Part shown: positions 24,151-33,116 of the stretch, piece by piece
Layout of the letters: each line of letters starts with the position of its first letter
How positions within the stretch are numbered: position 1 is the stretch's first letter
Assembly (NCBI GenBank): GCA_020725145.1
Contig: DYFO01000018.1
Location: 1-39,658, forward strand
Reading direction: 5' to 3'
DNA length: 39,658 nucleotides
From: Symbiobacterium thermophilum
GTDB lineage: Bacteria > Bacillota > Sulfobacillia > UBA995
Made by a program: the position numbers and the translations under genes
The notes under the pieces: model-generated
Told to the model about the DNA's origin: nothing
The model's database searches: none
What the model saw: the letters and a program-made list of their open reading frames with translations, nothing else

Positions 24151-26059
24151 CCAGCACGTGGGCAACTGGCCGGGGAAAACGGTGGAGCTGGCGACGGGCT
24201 GGTGCCGCACGCCACGCACGCTTCTGCGCGTGGTCGATCTGCCGGGCATGTACGGGCTGGCCGGCCACAGCCCCGAAGAGGCAGTGGCGCGTGACTTCCT
24301 GCTGACGGGAAGAGCGGACGTGGTGGCGCTGGTAGTCGAGCCAGCCGGGCCGGAGCGCCACCTCTTCCTGGCCCTGTACCTCATGGAGTTCGTCGGACCG
24401 CTGGTGGTGGTGCTGAACGATACCCGGGGAGGCGGGGCCTGGAAGGCGGATCCCTGCCGGCTTGAAGACCTGCTGGGGGTTCCGGTCGTGGCCGTGTCGG
24501 CCGTGCGTCGTCACGGCCTCGAACGACTGATCCAGACCCTCGAAGCTGCTCCGGGTGGCCGTTGCCGTCCGCCCGGGCGCCTGGGGGCCGAGCTCGAGAG
24601 CGCCGTGCGCGAGCTGGCCCGCGAACTCGGGCCGCCCGACGGCTTCAGCCCCAGATGGGACGCGTTTCGCCTGCTCGCCGGCGATCCCCAACCGGCGGCG
24701 CGGCTCACCCCCGAAGAGCGGACGCGGCTCCTGACCCGCGCAAGCCGCCTTCGCGACCGCGTCGGCGGTGAGGTGCAGAAGCAGGCGTTGGCCTCTTTGT
24801 TCGAGGCGGCCGCCCGTATCCATCGGGCATGGCTGGGTCCGACGCCGGGGACCGCCGCGGCCCGCCTCGACCCCGACCGCCTCCTCTGCCACGCTTGGTT
24901 GGTCTACCCGGTGGTGGTGGTACTGGGTTGCCTCGTCCTGTGGTTGACGTTGGTGGGCGCGCGGCCGCTGTCCGAAGTGCTGCAGGCGTTGCTGGCCCGT
25001 TTGGTCCGACAGGTACCGGCGCTGGTGGGTGCCGGGGCACCATCTGGGCTGATCGGCGCGCTCGTGGACGGTCTGCTGGCCGGAGTGGGAACGGTGGTGG
25101 CGGTGATGCTGCCCACCATGGCGATCTTCTTCCTGTTGCTGACGGTGCTTGAGGAAAGCGGTCTGGTGGTGCGGCTGGCGATGGCGGCGGACCGTCCCCT
25201 GCAGGTCGTCGGTTCCCAGGGGCGCCACTGCATGGTCTGTCTGATGGCGTTGGGCTGCAACGTGCCCGGGCTTTACGCTTCGCGGGCCATGACCGGCCGC
25301 CCACGGCTGCTCGCCCTGCTTACGGCAGGCCTGGTGCCCTGCAACGGCCGCCTGGGTGTGATGTTACCGCTGTCGGCGATTTTCTTCGGTCGCGCGGCGG
25401 TTGTGGTCATGCTCGGTCTTTGGGCGCTGAGCCTGGGATGTTTGCTGCTGGCCAGTCTGCTTTTGTCCCGGGTGCTGCCGGAGGGAAGCGACGAGGGCGC
25501 GGTCATGGAACTCGGGCCCTACCGTCTGCCCCATCTTCCCACCGTTCTATCGTGGACCATTCGCCGCCGCGTGCTGCACGTGCTCGCCCGCGCCGTGGCG
25601 GTAGCCGCCCCGATCACCCTGGGAATCTGGTTGTGCGGTAACCTCCCCTGGGGAGCCGATCTCCAGGCCACCTGGACGGCACGCCTGGTGCTCGCGCTGG
25701 AACCCCTGGGCCGAGCGCTGGGACTGGACGGCAGCACGCTCGTGGCGGTGCTGTTTGCCATCCCGGCAAAGGAGGTGGTCGTGGGAGCGCTGGCGCTGGC
25801 CGGGGGGATGGCCCGCAGCCTTGGTGAGGCCGGGGTCCTTCCCCTGCACGCACTGGTGGCCACCTGGGATGCGTTTCGAGCGTTGAAGTTCCTCGTATTC
25901 TTCAACCTGTCGGTACCGTGTGCCTACACCCTGCTGGTCATGCGTCGCGAGACCGGGAGCACGGGACTGACGCTGCTCGGTGCGGCCATTCCCCTCATCG
26001 CGGGGTGCCTGGCTACCTGGCTGGTGCACCTCCTCGGCTGCCGGCTGGGCTACGGATAA
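24077..26059 (+). CDS. feoB: FeoB ferrous iron transporter
   Basis: GTP-regulated inner-membrane Fe2+ importer. About 660 residues from the GTG at 24077, whose product begins VLTVALAGSPNVGK, aligning with the usual FeoB start. G1 is GSPNVGKTT, G2 NWPGKTVE, G3 DLPGMYGL and G5 VSA. G4 is Asn114-Asp-Thr-Arg where NxxD is expected, so the guanine-specifying Asp is missing. Two Gate domains follow (MALGCNVPGLYASRAM and IPAKEVVVGALAL regions). No ribosome site precedes the GTG and it overlaps feoA by 74 bp out of frame. Frequent use in anaerobes with iron-sulfur enzymes fits the context. Confidence 0.9.
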   Translation: MLTVALAGSPNVGKTTLFNALTGLNQHVGNWPGKTVELATGWCRTPRTLLRVVDLPGMYGLAGHSPEEAVARDFLLTGRADVVALVVEPAGPERHLFLALYLMEFVGPLVVVLNDTRGGGAWKADPCRLEDLLGVPVVAVSAVRRHGLERLIQTLEAAPGGRCRPPGRLGAELESAVRELARELGPPDGFSPRWDAFRLLAGDPQPAARLTPEERTRLLTRASRLRDRVGGEVQKQALASLFEAAARIHRAWLGPTPGTAAARLDPDRLLCHAWLVYPVVVVLGCLVLWLTLVGARPLSEVLQALLARLVRQVPALVGAGAPSGLIGALVDGLLAGVGTVVAVMLPTMAIFFLLLTVLEESGLVVRLAMAADRPLQVVGSQGRHCMVCLMALGCNVPGLYASRAMTGRPRLLALLTAGLVPCNGRLGVMLPLSAIFFGRAAVVVMLGLWALSLGCLLLASLLLSRVLPEGSDEGAVMELGPYRLPHLPTVLSWTIRRRVLHVLARAVAVAAPITLGIWLCGNLPWGADLQATWTARLVLALEPLGRALGLDGSTLVAVLFAIPAKEVVVGALALAGGMARSLGEAGVLPLHALVATWDAFRALKFLVFFNLSVPCAYTLLVMRRETGSTGLTLLGAAIPLIAGCLATWLVHLLGCRLGYG

Positions 26060-26130
26060 AGGGCGTCTCCAGGGAAATGGGCGATGCGCGGTGAAGATGT
26101 CACGGCAAGGACGCGCCGGGGGGAGGAAGC

Positions 26131-27102
26131 ATGTCCGTGGTGCTCGGTTGCGCCGCGCCATCGCTGCGCGAACGCTATCGAGGCTGCCTGCTGGGGTTGG
26201 CGACGGGTGACGCTCTCGGCGCAGCGCTGGAGTTCCAGACCCCCGGTTCCTTCACCCCCATCGACGACATGATCGGGGGCGGTCCCTTCGGCCTGCCTCC
26301 GGGCTACTGGACCGACGATACCGCGATGGCGCTGTGCCTGGCCCAAAGCTTGGTGGAACGGGGCGGGAGCGACCCTGAGGACCAGCTGCGAAGATACCTC
26401 CGCTGGTACCGGGAAGGCTATCTGAGCAGCACCGGGCGCTGCTTCGACATCGGCCGCACCACCCGGGAGGCCCTGGTACGGTTCGAGCGCACCGGGCAGC
26501 TCTGGGCCGGTGCCGACCCGAAGGCTGCCGGAAACGGATCGCTCATGCGGCTTGCCCCTGTGGTGCTGGCCTACGCACGCACCCCGCGGACCGCGATTGA
26601 GCAGGCAGCCACGAGTTCCCGCGTCACCCACGGCGCCCCCGAGGCGGTAGATGCCTGCCGCTACTTTGCCGCGCTGCTGCTGGGCGCGCTTGACGGCGTT
26701 GCCAAGCACCGCTTGCTGGATGCCGATTTCGAGCCGGTGGCGGGGCTCCGGCGGGAAAGGCCCCTGGTTCCGCGCATCGCCGAGGTTGCCGCGGGCTCCT
26801 TCAAGCGCCGGAGCCCACCGCAAATACGCGGAAGCGGCTATGTGGTGGATTGCCTGGAGGCGGCCCTCTGGGCCTTTTATCGCGGTCGTTCCTTCCGTGA
26901 GGGTCTGCTGCTGGCGGTGAACCTGGGCGACGACGCCGACACCACGGGGGCAGTTCACGGCCAGCTGGCAGGAGCCTATTACGGACAGAGCAGCATACCC
27001 GCCGCCTGGCGGGAACGCCTGGCACATCGCGAACTGATCATCGCCCTGGCGGACCGGCTGTACGAGCTGGCGGGTCGTCGAACGGGCGCGAAGAAAGGAT
27101 GA
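26131..27102 (+). CDS. ADP-ribosylglycohydrolase (DraG/ARH-like)
   Basis: Removes ADP-ribose from modified proteins or nucleic acids. 323 residues. The dinuclear metal site is visible as GDALGAALE, WTDDTAMALCL and NLGDDADTTGAVHGQLAGAYYG, all diagnostic for the family. The ATG follows GGGGGGAGGAAGC. No DraT transferase or nitrogenase gene is nearby, so the classical nitrogenase role has no support. DNA de-ADP-ribosylation or another target is equally possible. It is followed closely by a dehydrogenase gene. Confidence 0.92.
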   Translation: MSVVLGCAAPSLRERYRGCLLGLATGDALGAALEFQTPGSFTPIDDMIGGGPFGLPPGYWTDDTAMALCLAQSLVERGGSDPEDQLRRYLRWYREGYLSSTGRCFDIGRTTREALVRFERTGQLWAGADPKAAGNGSLMRLAPVVLAYARTPRTAIEQAATSSRVTHGAPEAVDACRYFAALLLGALDGVAKHRLLDADFEPVAGLRRERPLVPRIAEVAAGSFKRRSPPQIRGSGYVVDCLEAALWAFYRGRSFREGLLLAVNLGDDADTTGAVHGQLAGAYYGQSSIPAAWRERLAHRELIIALADRLYELAGRRTGAKKG

Positions 27103-27108
27103 CGGGAT

Positions 27109-27849
27109 GTGATGCAGGGTAAGGTGGCCCTGGTCACCGGGTCAAGCCGCGGCATCGGCCGTGCCATCGCGCTGGAACTTGCCGGGCGCGGGGCTGACGT
27201 GGCGGTGCACTGCCGTCGGTCGGTGGAGGAAGCCGAGGCGGTCACCGCCGCCATCCGCCGCCTCGGCCGGCGCTCGGTGCTGGTGAGGGGCGACACCCGC
27301 GTTCCAGAAGAAGTGGAGGGCTTCGTGGCCGAGGTGGCCGCTGGTCTGGGCGAGGTGGACATCCTGGTCAACAACGCGGCCTGGGCACTGCTCAAACCCT
27401 TGCTGGAGATCACCCCTGCCCAGTGGCGGGAGCAGATCGACTACAAGGCTTTCGGTTACTACCTGACGGCGCGGGCGGTGTTACCGGGCATGTTGCGCCG
27501 CGGCAAAGGAGTGATCGTGAACCTGCTGTCTACGGTCGCGCTGCGCGGGGGCGAAGGTGAGGCGGCCTATGCGGTGTCCAATGCCGGAGCACTGGCGCTG
27601 ACGCGAGCCATCGCCGCCGAACTGGGTCCGCACGGCATCAGGTGCTGCGGTGTCATGCTGACCTGGGCCGATAACGCCTTTCAGGAGGAAGATCCCGACT
27701 GCCGGCGGTGGCTGGAGCGCTTCCCACTGCGCCGCGTCACCAGGGTGGAGGAGGTGGCCCGCACGGTTGCCTTTCTTGCCTCGGATGAGGCCTCGGGCAT
27801 CACCGGCTCCTGGGTGACCGTGGATGCCGGGTATCTGGCTCAGGGGTGA
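27109..27849 (+). CDS. Short-chain dehydrogenase/reductase with altered active site
   Basis: 246 residues with the classical FabG-like layout: VALVTGSSRGIGRAIA (cofactor loop), DILVNNAAW, NLLSTVAL, and a C-terminus GITGSWVTVDAG. The catalytic Tyr154 is present (AAYAVSNAG) but the partner Lys of YxxxK is Asn158, encoded AAT. Lys lowers the Tyr pKa and holds the NAD(P) ribose, so normal activity is doubtful; an altered or lost reaction is inferred. A GTG at 27109 and an ATG at 27112 are both possible starts, after AAAGGA. Its end overlaps the convergent acetyltransferase gene by 50 bp. Confidence 0.9.
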   Translation: MMQGKVALVTGSSRGIGRAIALELAGRGADVAVHCRRSVEEAEAVTAAIRRLGRRSVLVRGDTRVPEEVEGFVAEVAAGLGEVDILVNNAAWALLKPLLEITPAQWREQIDYKAFGYYLTARAVLPGMLRRGKGVIVNLLSTVALRGGEGEAAYAVSNAGALALTRAIAAELGPHGIRCCGVMLTWADNAFQEEDPDCRRWLERFPLRRVTRVEEVARTVAFLASDEASGITGSWVTVDAGYLAQG

Positions 27850-28309
27850 CTGCCCGCGATTCGCCGGCTTCTGAGCCAAGGCTTCGGACGAAGACCCGCT
27901 GTTCCTTAAGCAGAAGGTATCCCCTGCTAAGGTAGAAGGCCCGTGCTGCCTGGCGATGGGTGGCCGATCCCAGCCTGACCTGGCAGCAGCCGCGGGCGGC
28001 AGCCCATGCCTCCGCCTGCCGGAGTAGCTCGGTTCCGATTCCTTGCCGCCGGCAGCTTTCGTGCACCACCAGGCCGGCGATCTCGGCGTGGCGATCGCCC
28101 AGCACCAGCTGGCGTACGGTCACGTGCACCCACCCCACCACTCCCCGGTCGGCGACCTCCGCCACGAGCACGGCATCATTCGAGCTCCCCATCAAAGCCT
28201 GCAGGCGGCGGCGGACCGCGTCGGCGGTCGACGGGTAGCCGAGCTGTGTGGCCAGCTCGGCCAGGCTCGCGGCGTCTTGGGGCGTGGCCGCCCGCACCAC
28301 CTTGACCAT
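27800..28309 (-). CDS. GNAT-family N-acetyltransferase
   Basis: Acetyl-CoA-dependent acetyltransferase of unknown target. 169 residues. The core has VVRAATPQDAASLAELA at the start, VGWVHVTVRQLV, AEIAGLVVHESCRRQGIGTELLRQAEAWA (acetyl-CoA binding R/Q-x-x-G-x-G/A loop) and ARAFYLSRGYLL. The ATG at 28309 follows GGGAGAGGG. The open frame to the left is low-complexity. The last ~25 residues, within the overlap with the dehydrogenase gene, are basic and not part of the domain. Confidence 0.88.
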   Translation of the reverse strand: MVKVVRAATPQDAASLAELATQLGYPSTADAVRRRLQALMGSSNDAVLVAEVADRGVVGWVHVTVRQLVLGDRHAEIAGLVVHESCRRQGIGTELLRQAEAWAAARGCCQVRLGSATHRQAARAFYLSRGYLLLKEQRVFVRSLGSEAGESRAVTPEPDTRHPRSPRSR

Positions 28310-28404
28310 TACCCTCTCCCATCGGAGGTCTTCTGCCCGATCGGCCGGTTCCCCTTCGCGCGATCGGCCCGACCGCTGCCGACCGTTTTCGCCGCAGGGG
28401 GGGG

Positions 28405-30849
28405 GTGCGCTTGCGGGCGAACAGGCCGGGGCGGAGGAGCCCGGGGGTGCTCGACTGGCCGTTGGTGGTGCCGCTGTCAATCTCCTTCATGGGGGGAGCG
28501 GCTCTTTACCTGCACTACCACTCCGACCCCGCGGAAACGCAGTGGCTGCTGCTGGCGGCGGCCGCCCTGGTGGTCGGCGCGGCCGCTGCCGGCCGGCGCG
28601 AGAGGGTTGCGCTGGTATGCCTGGTGGGGTCGGCGGCGGTGGCCGGTTACCTGTACGCGGGATGCCGCGTGGTATCGGCCACCTCTTCGCTGCGGGCGTT
28701 TGAGGAGCGGACGGTAACCGTCGAGGGGATCGTGCTCCGGGAGCCCGAACCGGGTTCCGTCCCGTGTCCGCTGCCGATCAGGGTGACGGGCGTGGCCCAG
28801 GATGGGACGTTGCGTGCGGCTTCTGGCGTCGTGCGCATCACCGCCGCGGAGGTCGCCGGAGCCATGCCGGGCGATCGGGTGGTGGCGCGGGGCACCTTGA
28901 GGCGGCCTCCACCGGCCGGCAATCCGGGCGAGATCGACCTCCGGATGCACCAGGCCGCCCGGGGAGTGTACTGGTTTCTCTACCCGGTTCGCGGCGTGCC
29001 GGTCGAACTCGATCGGCGGCCGGCGCCGACGCCGGCACGCGCGCTTGCCCACCTCCGACGGACTCTCGGTGAAGGCCTGGACGCCTTCTTCCCCGAACGT
29101 GTGGCCGCCCTGTACCGCGCGCTGATCCTGGGCGAGTCCGCGTCCGACCGCCTCTGCCGCGAAGCCTTTCGGCGAACGGGAGTGGCCCACCTTCTCGCCG
29201 TCTCGGGCCTGCATGTGGGCCTGGTGGCGGCGGGCTCGAGACTGCTTGCCGCCCGGCTGCCGGGAGGTCCTGCGATGGCCGCCGGTGCCGCTTCGGTCGT
29301 CACCCTCGGCTACGTGGGGCTGGTGGGTGCTCCTGCCTCCGCGGTGCGTGCGGGGCTTATGTCGCTGGCGGCGATGTGGGCGATCCCGCTGCGACGGCGC
29401 TACGAACCCCTGGCCGCGGTGGCGCTCGCCGCCTGGGCCATCGTTCTGGCCGCACCTGCCGCCGTGTCCGATGCGGGTTTCCAGCTTTCCTTCGCCGCGA
29501 CCGCCGGCGTGGTGGTGCTCTCGGGTCCCATCGCCCGCCGCCTCGCGGGGTGGCCGCTTGGACGGACGGTCGCCTTCACGCTCTCCGCGCAGCTGGGGGT
29601 ACTCCCGCTGCAGGCGTACTACCTTAACGAGCTGGCACCGATCGCCCTCTTGGCGAACCTCGTGCTGGTTCCCCTGCTGGGTGTGGCCCTGCCCCTGGGC
29701 CTTGTCGGAGCGGCGCTGGGGGCATTGCCGACGTGCGCTGCCGGTGCGCTGGGCCCGGTGGCGGGGTCCCCCGCCGGTCTGCTGCTGGCGGTGGTGGACG
29801 GTCTGGCGGCGGCGCCGGTACCCGTCTGGCACCTGCCTTCTCCCCCGATCGCGGTGATGGCCGCCTGGTACCTCATGCTGGTGTCCGCATGGCGGGGAAG
29901 GCCCTCCCTCACCGCGGTGGCCCTGGCCGCCGTGCTGGTCCTGGGTGCGGCACTGGCGGTGCCGCGGGCCGAGCTTGAGGTGATCTTCGTGGACGTGGGC
30001 CAGGGGGACGCCGTGGTGGTCAGATCACCCTGTGGGGCGGTGGCCGTGATCGACGGGGGAGGAGTGAGCCGCGAGGCCCTGCGTTCCGGGCTTCGCGATC
30101 CGGGGCAGCGGGTGGTGGGAGTGCTCCGGCGCCTGGGGGTCAGGCGGGTGGACATCCTCGTGCTCACCCACCCCCACACCGATCATGCCGCCGGCCTCGT
30201 GGCGGTGGTGGACGGCTTTCCGGTAGCGGCGTTCCTGGACGGGGGTCCGGCGCCCGACGCTTGCGGGGAGTACGCCGATCTTCTTGGGGAGCTGGCCGCC
30301 CGCCGCGTGCCCTGCCGGCAGGTCGAGGCGGGGACGGAGGTGATCCTGGGACGCGGAAAGGCCTCGGCGGTGGTGCTCCAGGTGCTGTCGCCCGATCCCA
30401 CGAACGTGGGACCGGCCGCCAACGACCGCTCGCTGGTCATCCTCCTGCGCTACGGCGAGACCGGCTTTCTGTTGATGGGCGACGCGGGCGCGGACACCGA
30501 GCGGCGCCTGCTGGCCGGCGGGCATCGTATCGGGGCCGACGTGCTCAAGGTCGGGCACCACGGCAGCGCCGACGCCACCACCCGGGAGTTCCTGGAGGCG
30601 GTTCGCCCCCTCCACGTCGTGATCTCCTGCGGGGCGCGCAACCCCTTCGGCCACCCCGCCCCGGCGGTACTCGAACGCCTGGTCCAAACCGGCGGGCACG
30701 TCTGGCGCACCGACCTTCACGGGGGAATCCGAATGACCAGCAACGGGCGGCGGGTGAGGGTGTTCCCTACAAGGAAGTTTCAGGGATCCGCGCATGCGCT
30801 CCGGCAAGACCTCCGCCCCGGCCAGGCCCTGTGGGCATCTCATCCATAG
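28405..30849 (+). CDS. comEC: ComEC/Rec2 competence DNA channel
   Basis: Inner-membrane channel that passes single-stranded DNA into the cell, accepting it from ComEA. 814 residues. N-terminal membrane segments, a soluble OB-like domain (residues ~90-200), the competence domain with many membrane segments (~230-500; HLLAVSGLHVGLV is diagnostic), and a C-terminal metallo-beta-lactamase domain starting near residue 525 (FVDVGQGDAVVV) with THPHTDHAAG near 588 and VGHHGSADATT. The GTG start sits at the end of a long G run that serves as ribosome site. Ends 10 bp from the convergent phosphorylase. Confidence 0.95.
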   Translation: MRLRANRPGRRSPGVLDWPLVVPLSISFMGGAALYLHYHSDPAETQWLLLAAAALVVGAAAAGRRERVALVCLVGSAAVAGYLYAGCRVVSATSSLRAFEERTVTVEGIVLREPEPGSVPCPLPIRVTGVAQDGTLRAASGVVRITAAEVAGAMPGDRVVARGTLRRPPPAGNPGEIDLRMHQAARGVYWFLYPVRGVPVELDRRPAPTPARALAHLRRTLGEGLDAFFPERVAALYRALILGESASDRLCREAFRRTGVAHLLAVSGLHVGLVAAGSRLLAARLPGGPAMAAGAASVVTLGYVGLVGAPASAVRAGLMSLAAMWAIPLRRRYEPLAAVALAAWAIVLAAPAAVSDAGFQLSFAATAGVVVLSGPIARRLAGWPLGRTVAFTLSAQLGVLPLQAYYLNELAPIALLANLVLVPLLGVALPLGLVGAALGALPTCAAGALGPVAGSPAGLLLAVVDGLAAAPVPVWHLPSPPIAVMAAWYLMLVSAWRGRPSLTAVALAAVLVLGAALAVPRAELEVIFVDVGQGDAVVVRSPCGAVAVIDGGGVSREALRSGLRDPGQRVVGVLRRLGVRRVDILVLTHPHTDHAAGLVAVVDGFPVAAFLDGGPAPDACGEYADLLGELAARRVPCRQVEAGTEVILGRGKASAVVLQVLSPDPTNVGPAANDRSLVILLRYGETGFLLMGDAGADTERRLLAGGHRIGADVLKVGHHGSADATTREFLEAVRPLHVVISCGARNPFGHPAPAVLERLVQTGGHVWRTDLHGGIRMTSNGRRVRVFPTRKFQGSAHALRQDLRPGQALWASHP

Positions 30850-30859
30850 AAGATCCGGG

Positions 30860-31666
30860 TCAGATGGGTAGTTCTTCGCCCGGTTCAGACCCTCCCGCCT
30901 CCCATCTGCCCAGGCCGGGCAAGAGCTCAAGCACGGCCATCGCCGCCTGCTGCATAGCCTTCTGGAGCCGCGCCGTGCCGAAGGCCGGGTTCCATTGCTG
31001 CCACAACTCGTCGCTCACCACCAGCACGTTGGCCGCCGCCAGCCCGTGAAACCGGCCGAGCGCGTACACGGCCGACGTCTCCATGTCCACTCCCAGGACG
31101 CCCTGCCGGCGGTAGCGATCGATCTTCCACACCAGCTCACGGTATGGCGCGTCGGTGGTCCAGTGGCGTCCCCGGTGGACGGGCAGCCCGGCGCCTGCCA
31201 GCGCGCCGGCCAACGCCTGTTCGAGTCCCGGGTCGGGCCCGACCTCGATGTCCGGCGGCAGGTAGTGCGCGGAGGTTCCCTCCTCGCGGATGCACGAGCC
31301 TGGCAACAGTATCGAACCTATCGGTGCTGCCTCCTGCAGGCTGCCGGCAAGCCCGATGCCGATGATGCGGCGGGCGCCCAGGGCTATCAGCTCCTCCAGT
31401 TGTGCCACCGTGGCGGGAGCTCCTACCGGAAGCCTGGCAACTGAGAACGTTGCCCGCCCGATCCGGAACCCCCATAGCCCGAGCTGACGGTGCCAGTATG
31501 GCCAGTGCTCGCAGCGTTGGGCGCCGGTCTCACCGGCCAGGTAGTCGGCCAGGCTGCCGGACCAGGTTGCCACCAGAGTGTGGGCAACTTCCAGTTCCGC
31601 GAGCGCCAGGCCCCGCTGGCGGCAATAGTGCTCCAGAAACATGATGGGGGTGATGCGGGTGCCCAC
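30860..31666 (-). CDS. Nucleoside phosphorylase (PNP/UDP phosphorylase family)
   Basis: Phosphorolytic cleavage of a nucleoside in purine or pyrimidine salvage; exact base not clear. 268 residues. Motifs: RRIIGIGLAGSLQ, GSILLPGSCIREEGTS and VLGVDMETSAVYALG, where Met-Glu contact the ribose. The GTG at 31666 has a near-ideal GGAGGTG five bases upstream. An ATG eight codons later is an alternative. It overlaps the end of the upstream deacetylase frame by 243 bp in a different frame, an extraordinary overlap discussed in the findings. Uridine-phosphorylase-like proteins are the closest visible type. Confidence 0.88.
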   Translation of the reverse strand: MGTRITPIMFLEHYCRQRGLALAELEVAHTLVATWSGSLADYLAGETGAQRCEHWPYWHRQLGLWGFRIGRATFSVARLPVGAPATVAQLEELIALGARRIIGIGLAGSLQEAAPIGSILLPGSCIREEGTSAHYLPPDIEVGPDPGLEQALAGALAGAGLPVHRGRHWTTDAPYRELVWKIDRYRRQGVLGVDMETSAVYALGRFHGLAAANVLVVSDELWQQWNPAFGTARLQKAMQQAAMAVLELLPGLGRWEAGGSEPGEELPI

Positions 31667-33021
31667 GTTGCCACCTCCAACACGTCAATGCGGGGGAGGA
31701 GTTCTCCCAGCGGTACCGGCTCCAGTCCCCGCGCCCGCAGCCCGTCGATGATCGCGGGCAGCGCGGCCACGGTCGCCGGTCGATCCAGATGGAGTACCAC
31801 CACCGCTCCGTCATGGGCACGCCGGAGAACGGTGGCGGCGATCCGCCCAGGGTCCGCCCCCGGGTCTGCGTCCTGGCCGTTGAGCGACCAAAGCACGGTG
31901 GTTAACCCGAGATCGGCGGCGACCGACAGCGTCAGGCGGTCCCAGTAGCCTCCGGGTGGACGGAAGAACGGGGCACAAGACCCGACATGCCTGCGGATGA
32001 CCAGCGCGGTGGCCAGGATCTCGGCCCGCAGTTCGTCCTCGGTAAGGGCGAAAGGGTGACGATGACTCCAGGTGTGATTGGCGAGCTCCGAACCGCCCTC
32101 GACGATGCGGCGCGCGAGCCCGGCGTGCTGCTCGACGCTCGACCCGATGACGAAGAAGGTTGCCCTTACCCCGCGGTCCTCCAGGATGTCGAGCAGTTCG
32201 GCCACCCCCGGGGTGAGGTAATCGTCGAAGGTGAGGGCCACCCTGCCCCGTGCGCCGGATACGTGCCCCACCGGCGGCGGGGGAGATAGGGTAGGGCCCG
32301 ATCCCGAAGACGCAAGCCTGACCACCGGCTCCTCCAGGCCGGCCGCCGCGAGGAAGTCGCCCAGCTCAACGAGCGCCGCTCCCTTATGTGGCACGAACGG
32401 CAGGCGACGGCCGTTGGCCTCCACTTCGCCCTCCACGGCGTGCAGGGTGAGCGTGACCGCCAGGGCCAGCCCAAGCGGTATGGCCGGCACCAGGGTCCGG
32501 CCGTCGGGGAGCAAGAAGGCCCGGCGGCTGAGGAGTCCCCCCTCCACCCGGAGCTCCATCGCAACGTGACCGTCCGCACCGAGGCCTTCCCGGGGGGGGG
32601 CCGCCAGCTCGAGCACTCCGTGCTCGAGGCGAGGCGGCGGCAGCCCCAGCACTCTCTCCAGTTCCTCGAGCGGCACGTAACCGGTCCCCAACACGCAATG
32701 AATGGGTACCTCCAGCCTGCTCCCATGCCGCGATAGCTCGAGCACATCGGTACCGGGCTCCCAGTGTACCTGCCAACCCAGACTGGAGGCCACTTCGCGC
32801 AACGGGACCCAGAAGCTCCCCTCGAGGCGCAAGGCGTGGCCGACGGCCACCCCGGCTACGCGGACTTCGAGGGGCGGACAAAACAGCGCCCTGGCGCGGA
32901 AGTTGCCAAGCGCCAGCCCCGCCATGGCGTGCAGCCGCCACAGCGTGCGGGGCGGGAAGGCGACGGCTGCCGTCACCAGGGCGATCGCGACGAGGGCGGC
33001 GACAAGACGCTTGGGACGCAT
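31423..33021 (-). CDS. Polysaccharide deacetylase with copper-amine-oxidase-N-like domain
   Basis: Probably an extracytoplasmic deacetylase of peptidoglycan or another polysaccharide. N-terminal signal anchor (LVAALVAIALVTAAVAF), then about residues 50-125 resembling the Cu_amine_oxidN1 domain (FWVPLREVASSLGWQVHWE, YVPLEELERVLGL), and from about residue 285 the NodB homology domain: TFDD, NHTWSHRH (metal His pair), RPPGGYW and VLHLDR. The family end is expected at PLGELLP (around 31690). The last ~85 residues lie in the reading frame opposed to the downstream phosphorylase and look non-natural. A one-base change in the run at 31692-31696 would give an immediate stop. Confidence 0.85.
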   Translation of the reverse strand: MRPKRLVAALVAIALVTAAVAFPPRTLWRLHAMAGLALGNFRARALFCPPLEVRVAGVAVGHALRLEGSFWVPLREVASSLGWQVHWEPGTDVLELSRHGSRLEVPIHCVLGTGYVPLEELERVLGLPPPRLEHGVLELAAPPREGLGADGHVAMELRVEGGLLSRRAFLLPDGRTLVPAIPLGLALAVTLTLHAVEGEVEANGRRLPFVPHKGAALVELGDFLAAAGLEEPVVRLASSGSGPTLSPPPPVGHVSGARGRVALTFDDYLTPGVAELLDILEDRGVRATFFVIGSSVEQHAGLARRIVEGGSELANHTWSHRHPFALTEDELRAEILATALVIRRHVGSCAPFFRPPGGYWDRLTLSVAADLGLTTVLWSLNGQDADPGADPGRIAATVLRRAHDGAVVVLHLDRPATVAALPAIIDGLRARGLEPVPLGELLPRIDVLEVATWAPASPPSCFWSTIAASGAWRSRNWKLPTLWWQPGPAAWPTTWPVRPAPNAASTGHTGTVSSGYGGSGSGGQRSQLPGFR

Positions 33022-33116
33022 CTACCGGCCAACTTCGCGTTCCGGCAGCAGGTTCCTTCCCGACACGGAGCAGGGAAAACGGTGGAGCGTCAAGAACTAC
33101 TCTGCGGAGGCTTTCC

